Assembly (NCBI RefSeq): GCF_004664715.2
Contig: NC_051083.1
Span: 101,151,661 to 101,215,660, forward strand
DNA from: Peromyscus leucopus
Taxonomy: Eukaryota > Chordata > Mammalia > Rodentia > Cricetidae
Length of the DNA stretch: 64,000 nucleotides
Reading direction: 5' to 3'
Under the pieces are notes generated by a model. It was not told where the DNA came from. It worked only from the letters and a program-made list of their open reading frames with translations, and did not search any database. Numbering within the stretch: position 1 is the first letter of the stretch; each line of letters starts with the position of its first letter. A program made the translations under genes and the position numbers. Shown here in pieces: positions 58,446 through 64,000 of this stretch.

Positions 58446-58591
58446 CGTTTTATCTGTTTTATTTTTATCACACTTATAAATGACTGGTATATTTATTTAT
58501 GCCTTTATTAACTAGAATAATAAATCCATGGAAGTATTTATTTTGCTTACATATTTATCTCTACTATGATATCCTTTTGTTTGCACATTTT

Positions 58592-58628
<37 letters not shown>

Positions 58629-59475
58629 ACAAACTAGTGAGTTAGTTCTCTCCTTCCATGATGTGTGTCCTGGTAACCATACTCATGTCTTGGTGGCTGC
58701 TGTCATTACCTGTAGAGCCGTCCTACTGGCCTCAGTATGATATTCTCAAGTATAGGATAATGAAAACCAGTGTTATAATCAATATATGCCAATAAGACAT
58801 TTAAAAATTAAAAAATTAGTAGAATGAATAAGTTATTGAACACATTTACTAATTTATTGGTTAAGAACTGTAACTAAAGATTAGACCATTTAAGTCAGTC
58901 CACAGCTTTTGTATATCGGGATGTTGGATTATTTTCATTTATTCTAACAACCAGTGAAAGCTTATTGTTTCTCTTTTCAATATGCCTCTCATTTTCTGCT
59001 TTGCCTCTATAATTAAACAGTCACTTTTAATATCAAACATACTGCTATATTTTATCATCAAAAAACAGTAAGAATTCCCTATATTTTACTCAATTTCAGG
59101 TGGGTAATGAATCTCCTTACATGATATAGCTAATATGATCAAACAAATAGAGTTATTGCTGTGTTGGAACCATATTACCAAAAATCATTTGAAACCACAT
59201 GGGCAAATAATATATTATATGATAGTTCATTAAGAACATGGCCTATTCAGTCTATAATAACTTTAAAATAATCCATTTTTACTTATAGATTTTTTGAGTC
59301 TTATGAGATGGATAGATACTCTCCAAAAATGTTTCTTCAAATTCTTATGTTTTCTGTCTTACACACTTAAAACAAATCTCAGCTATTATACCTATTACTT
59401 CTCAACTCGAACTGTAATAGTAGATACAGATCTTTTATTTTCCTTTGTTCTAGAGTCTCTATAAAAAAACAATTG
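58446..59475. other. unassigned stretch with a (GT)n and a SINE fragment
   Basis: A GT run lies at 58594-58625 and an antisense SINE head at 58627-58740 (GTAGAGCCGTCCTACTGGCC). The rest is AT-rich and unassigned. Confidence 0.5.
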
Positions 59476-59478
59476 AAA

Positions 59479-59645
59479 GTTTGAGCTGGTGAGATGATTC
59501 AATCGGTAAGAATGCTTGCTGCCAGGCTTGACAACCTGAGTTCAGTCACTTGGACCCACAAAATGGAAGAAAACTGACTCTTGTTGGTTATTTTCTGACT
59601 TCCACATGTATCTGTGGTACAGAAACCCCCAAATAAATAAAAATG
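59479..59645 (+). mobile_element. B2/B3/B4-type SINE
   Basis: A sense tRNA-derived head (GAGCTGGTGAGATGATTCAA, GACAACCTGAGTTCAGTCAC), a body with GACTTCCACATGT, and the AAATAAATAAAAATGT tail. Confidence 0.85.
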
Positions 59646-60055
59646 TAAGAAAGAATAAATAAAGTCTAAAGTGTATCTAACATGGTTGAAATGCCTTTGG
59701 GAGTGGGGAAAAAGAAGTTGCTAAGACTCATATACTGTTTTAGACATGGGAATGACAAAGAAAACCTGTGAATAATCACAGTAATAACTTTCACTTCCTA
59801 CAGTATGTATTTATTGTTATAACTTTAAATTTTAGCAAAGTCATATAATGTGTTTATTTCCTCTTCCTCCTTTTCCCCTTCTGACAAGTGTATATAAAAA
59901 TGTAAAATAAAAGAATAAAATAAAAGTGTTATAAAAATGCAAGTTGGTTAGATTTTTATATAGAACAATCTGGTATCAAATCTAGGAATGTTTTAATAAT
60001 ATTTTTGTCTAAATTAGTTTTGATTTTTCAAAAACTTTGCTATGTTTATGATTTT
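59646..60055. other. unassigned stretch
   Basis: No feature recognised. Confidence 0.4.
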
Positions 60056-60255
60056 TGTGTGTATATGTGTATATTTGTGTGACTTGATGTGCACATATAC
60101 ATAGAGGAGTCTAAGGAGGCCAGGAGAGAGCATTAGATTCCCTGGAACTGGAATGAACAAATTGTTTGAGCTACCATGTGAGTTCTGGAAACTTATCTTG
60201 GGTCCTCTGGAAGAGCAAATGTATTTATCCACCAACCGATCTCTTCAGCTCCTAT
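60056..60255 (-). mobile_element. B3-type SINE
   Basis: CATTAGATTCCCTGGAACTG, GAGCTACCATGTGAGTTCTG and ACCAACCGATCTCTTCAGCT. Confidence 0.85.
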
Positions 60256-60845
60256 TTCCAATTATTCATGAATAGAAATTTTACTTACAGTTAATCTCTT
60301 TATATAATGATTACTCTGAGACTTTCCTTGGATGTTAAAAGTTAGAATTAGACTCTTGAGTCCTTTATTGTATAATATCTAGGTCTTATTTGACTTTCAA
60401 ATTTTAATCAACCTTCTTATTAATTTTAAAATACTCCTTAAATTCTCTACTGAGTATAGCTTAAAAACTTTTTTATTTGCCTTTCATAGAGACTGACATA
60501 CAACTCTCCACTCATTTAGATTTTTCTGGGATTTGATGCCATCGTGAGAGTTAGGAGTTTATCAAAGTTCTGAAAATGACTTTCCAAGTATAAGTCACTA
60601 CTTAGTGAATGTTATGCATTTATTAACATGAAGTTAACTAAATAAAACTAAGTGAAATATGAGTCCCTAAAAATTATTCAGAACAATATATATGTCAGAA
60701 GACTATACAGTCACAAAATCCTTGCCTTTTATCTTTTTATTCTGCAAGAATTCATACCATCTTCGTTGAAGGTTTTTCTTATTTTTGTTATTTACTTATT
60801 TATTTATTTAATTTATTTATTCCATGTGAATTGGTGTTTTTCCCC
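60256..60845. other. unassigned stretch
   Basis: AT-rich, no feature recognised. Confidence 0.4.
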
Positions 60846-60995
60846 CACATTCATGTCTGTTTGAGGGTGGCAGATCCCCTGGGACTGGAGTTACAGACAG
60901 TTGTGAGCTGCCATGTGGGTGCAGGGAATTGAAACTGGGTCCTCTGGAAGAGCATCCAGTGCTCTTAAATGCTGAGCCATATCTCCAACCCCTCA
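60846..60995 (-). mobile_element. B3-type SINE
   Basis: CTGGGACTGGAGTTACAGAC, GAGCTGCCATGTGGGTGCAG and AAATGCTGAGCCATATCTCC. Confidence 0.92.
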
Positions 60996-60997
60996 TT

Positions 60998-61165
60998 GTT
61001 TTTTTACTTTTGAGATTATAATATAGTTACATCATTTCCTCTTCCGTTTCCTCCCTCCAAACCTTCCTATGTACCCTCCCACACTCTCACTTTCTCCCTC
61101 AACTCTTTTCAGATTCACTCTCTTCCCTACTTGCCCAACTTTGTCTCCATTTTTCTTAAATCCAT
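60998..61165 (-). mobile_element. L1 3' end, antisense (left part)
   Basis: GAGATTATAATATAGTTACA then CCCTCCAAACCTTCCTATGT is a reversed L1 3' end. It is interrupted by the LTR element and probably resumes at 63092. Confidence 0.65.
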
Positions 61166-61551
61166 TGTGGTGGTTTGAATGAGAATGACCCCATGGCCTC
61201 ATATGTTTGAATGATTGGTCATCAGTTAATGGGACTTTTTGGGAAGGATTAGGAGGCATTGTCTTGTTAGAGAAGGTGTGTCACTAGGAGTGGGATTTTA
61301 GGTTTCAATGGACCACACCATGCCCATTTTCTCTGTGTTGCTCTGTCTCTCTGTGCCAGCTCCCTGTTACCTGTAGATCAGGATGTGAAGCTCCCAGCTA
61401 CTACTCCAGCACTGTGCCTGTTTGCTTCCTGTTATGATGATCATGGACTAACCCTCTAAACTATAGTCAAGCCCCAATTAAATGTGTCCTTTTTGGAAGA
61501 GTTGTCTTGGTCACAATGTCTCTTCACAGCAATAAAATAGTAATGAAGACA
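61166..61551 (+). mobile_element. 5' LTR of an ERVL/MaLR-like element
   Basis: Starts TGTGGTGGTTTGAATGAGAA and ends AATGAAGACA, with CAATTAAATG and CAGCAATAAAATAG near the 3' end. The same sequence recurs at 62559-63091, about 1.4 kb downstream in the same orientation. Confidence 0.85.
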
Positions 61552-62558
61552 GAAGTTACCACCAAGAGTGAGTATTGCTGTGCCAGGACTAACCATGCTG
61601 TTTGTTGGAGGAATATGGAAGACTTTGGGACTTTGCACCAGTAAAGTGGTTGCAGGGCTTAATGGGCCATCCTAGTAGAAGCATAGAAGACAGAAGTGCT
61701 GAGGGTGATTTGGACTGCAGGTCCAGCTCAAGAGGTTTCAGAGGAGACTATTATGAAGTGGTCTACAGACTATTCTTATGCTATTTTTACAAAGAACATG
61801 GCTGCTTTTTGCCCTTGTCCTAAAAATCTGCCAGAAGCTGAATTAAAGTGCTTTGGATGAACTCCATTGACAGAGGAGAGTTCAAAAGAAACTGGTATTG
61901 ATTGTTATGTGGTTATTAGTGATCACTCTTACACAGATCTACAATAAAAAGAGCAACAAAGCAAAGATACATACAAAATGTACAGTTTGAGGAGCAAAAG
62001 ATAACAAAGAAATGTAAAGTTGGAGTCAAGTCCTGTGCTCAACCAGATGAGAAGCTAAAGAAATGCTTGCTACTAAATGGAATAAAAGGAGACCCCAAGA
62101 TGTTGCAGATGCCAGAGTAATGGGATGTCTTCCAGGAAAGCAGCAGAAGGATGTAGAACCAGCTCAAGAAAGAGTGTTGCAGTCAGCAAAGATGGAAGGG
62201 CAAAGCCATCTAATATACCATTTAACATCAGACAGTTCCAGGAGTTACGGGATTTGGAGTTTGCCCTGGTTTTTTTTTCAGTCTTGCTTTGTTACAATAT
62301 TTCCTCACTGTTTCTTTTTCACCTTTTTTGGAATGGTAATGTATATTTTGTGCCATTGTATGCTAAAAGTACATGATGTGCTTTTAATTTTGATTTTATA
62401 GGGGATTATATTTAAGAGATTACCTTGAGTCTCAGAAGATATTGGGCTTTTGAAACATTGTTGAGTCTCTGAAAGACTATGAAGACTTTTGAGGTTGGTC
62501 TAAATGCATTTTGCATTATGATATGGGTATAAGCTGTGTGGGCAAGGAAATGGAATAT
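61552..62558 (+). mobile_element. internal region of the ERVL/MaLR-like element
   Basis: About 1 kb between two LTRs, with no reading frame of retroviral character. The frames at 62063-62401 and 62125-62376 match no known protein. It ends in the purine-rich stretch GGGCAAGGAAATGGAATAT before the 3' LTR. Small noncoding interiors are typical of MaLR elements. Confidence 0.7.
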
Positions 62559-63091
<533 letters not shown>

Positions 63092-64000
63092 ATCTTTGTC
63101 ATCCAGTGTCTTTTATGTATAATCTTTCACTGGAGCATGGTCAACTTATCATGGCTGTACTCTTAGAGAGAACTGACTCTCCCTCTCCCAACAGCTAACA
63201 ACTGGTGATAGCTCTATGGGTAGGTGTGGGATTTCCTGCCCAACACCCATATCCATGGTGGGATTTGATCTGACTTGTGCACACGGTCACAACTGCTGTG
63301 ACTTCCTATGTGTGGCTTCTCATTGATGTCCAAAAGATGCTGTTTTCTAGTAGTTATACACAACTGTCTTTTACACTCTGTTTCCTCTTTCTCAATGATA
63401 CCCGAGTTTTTGAAGGAAAGGGTGCAGTGTACATGATCCATAGAGATTTCCTTATTCTCTTCACATTGGATAATTGCACGTCTCTGTGTTGACCATCATC
63501 TACCAAGGAAAGAAGCTTTTTAGATGAGGGATGACAGATACATAATCTGTAGGTGTCAAGATTTATCATGAGGAATTAGTTTTCATGAGTCCATTTAACA
63601 AAATAGTAGTAGTGGATTCTCCCCTAGAGCATTCAACTTGCCTTGTCATAGGTTCTTGGCCTAACAAGTTGTGCCAGGCATGAGTTTCATCTTGTGGAGT
63701 AGAATTGAATCAGAAATTGGTTGGTTATTTCAGTGGTATTTGTGCCACTGTTGTATCAACAGACGTGCCTTACCAGGCTTGTCATTATTATAGTTCATAG
63801 TGTTCAGAGCTAGAGAAGACTGACAGTGTCTTTTCTTCTTTAGTAGTATATGTAGCAACTTCCAGTCTTGTGAAATCTAGCCAGAAGGGATGAAACTTCC
63901 AGGTCAGTACCAGTTTGATGTATCTGTGGTTTATAGCCCAATTGTTATCTTCAGCAATAGAGTCTTGCTATTAAGTTCTGGATGATAATCAAGAGCAATG
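63092..64000 (-). mobile_element. L1 3'UTR, antisense (right part)
   Basis: AACAACTGGTGATAGCTCTA, ACCCATATCCATGGTGGGAT and the CAGTGGTATTTGTGCCACTG block (compare 18390 and 21010) are reversed L1 3'UTR sequence running off the window. Confidence 0.65.

Noticed and set aside
54487..60055. Possible second gene in the less repetitive right-hand part
   Set aside because: No frame showed domain wording, paired splice sites in phase or a CpG-rich start.
61602..62401. Frames in the interior of the two-LTR element
   Set aside because: They are short, carry no gag, pol or env wording, and overlap each other in different phases.

Overview
The window is mammalian nuclear DNA from a rodent. Frequent B1 SINEs with runs such as GGTGGTGGCACAAGCCTTTA and CTGGGATTAAAGGCGTGC, B2/B3/ID-like SINEs, long rodent L1 remnants and rodent endogenous-retrovirus LTRs point to a muroid. 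The B1 tail form (AAAGGCGCAAAGCTACACAG) and the LTR families look cricetid (vole, deer mouse or hamster) rather than mouse or rat. That placement is inference from memory of these families. The DNA is AT-rich and CpG-poor, and L1 dominates it.

Only one protein-coding gene can be supported. It is a three-exon homeobox gene on the minus strand (coding exons 14983-15287, 14251-14296 and 12260-12448; 179 codons plus stop). The homeodomain is cut by introns at homeodomain positions 31 and 46/47, giving a 46-nt middle exon. Its TKYPDALTR and LNIPEVKVK stretches resemble the reproductive homeobox (Rhox) family of the rodent X chromosome. The nearly invariant Asn51 of helix 3 is His. All splice sites are canonical and the frame is open throughout, so the gene looks intact. 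Exon 1 and the DNA just upstream are the CpG-richest part of the window and carry a perfect CRE palindrome, suggesting the promoter.

Layout. 1-2170: a roughly 60-bp tandem array broken up by copies of an interspersed repeat and by B1s. 2180-4885: antisense L1 with a small inverted 5' tip. 4900-7600: nested interspersed repeats and an LTR carrying a B1. 8860-9300: LTR-like block. 9560-11690: microsatellite, antisense L1 3' sequence and a degenerate array with a unit of about 210 bp. 12230-15480: the homeobox gene, with a 25-bp minisatellite and an L1 3' end in intron 2. 16360-16680: broken ERV pol fragment. 16690-29960: stacked antisense L1s with nested SINE and LTR insertions. 29960-38250: mixed old sequence, LTRs and L1 pieces. 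38250-48120: L1 blocks, two of which look like twin-priming inversions. 48120-57700: SINEs, an L1 3'UTR split by a solo LTR, microsatellites and unassigned DNA. 57700-64000: unassigned DNA, SINEs, and an L1 interrupted by a two-LTR ERV-like element.

Apart from the homeobox gene, essentially every long open frame lies in L1, SINE, LTR, microsatellite or tandem-repeat DNA. Most L1 sequence runs on the minus strand, the same strand as the gene. No tRNA, rRNA, CRISPR array or prokaryotic feature was seen.
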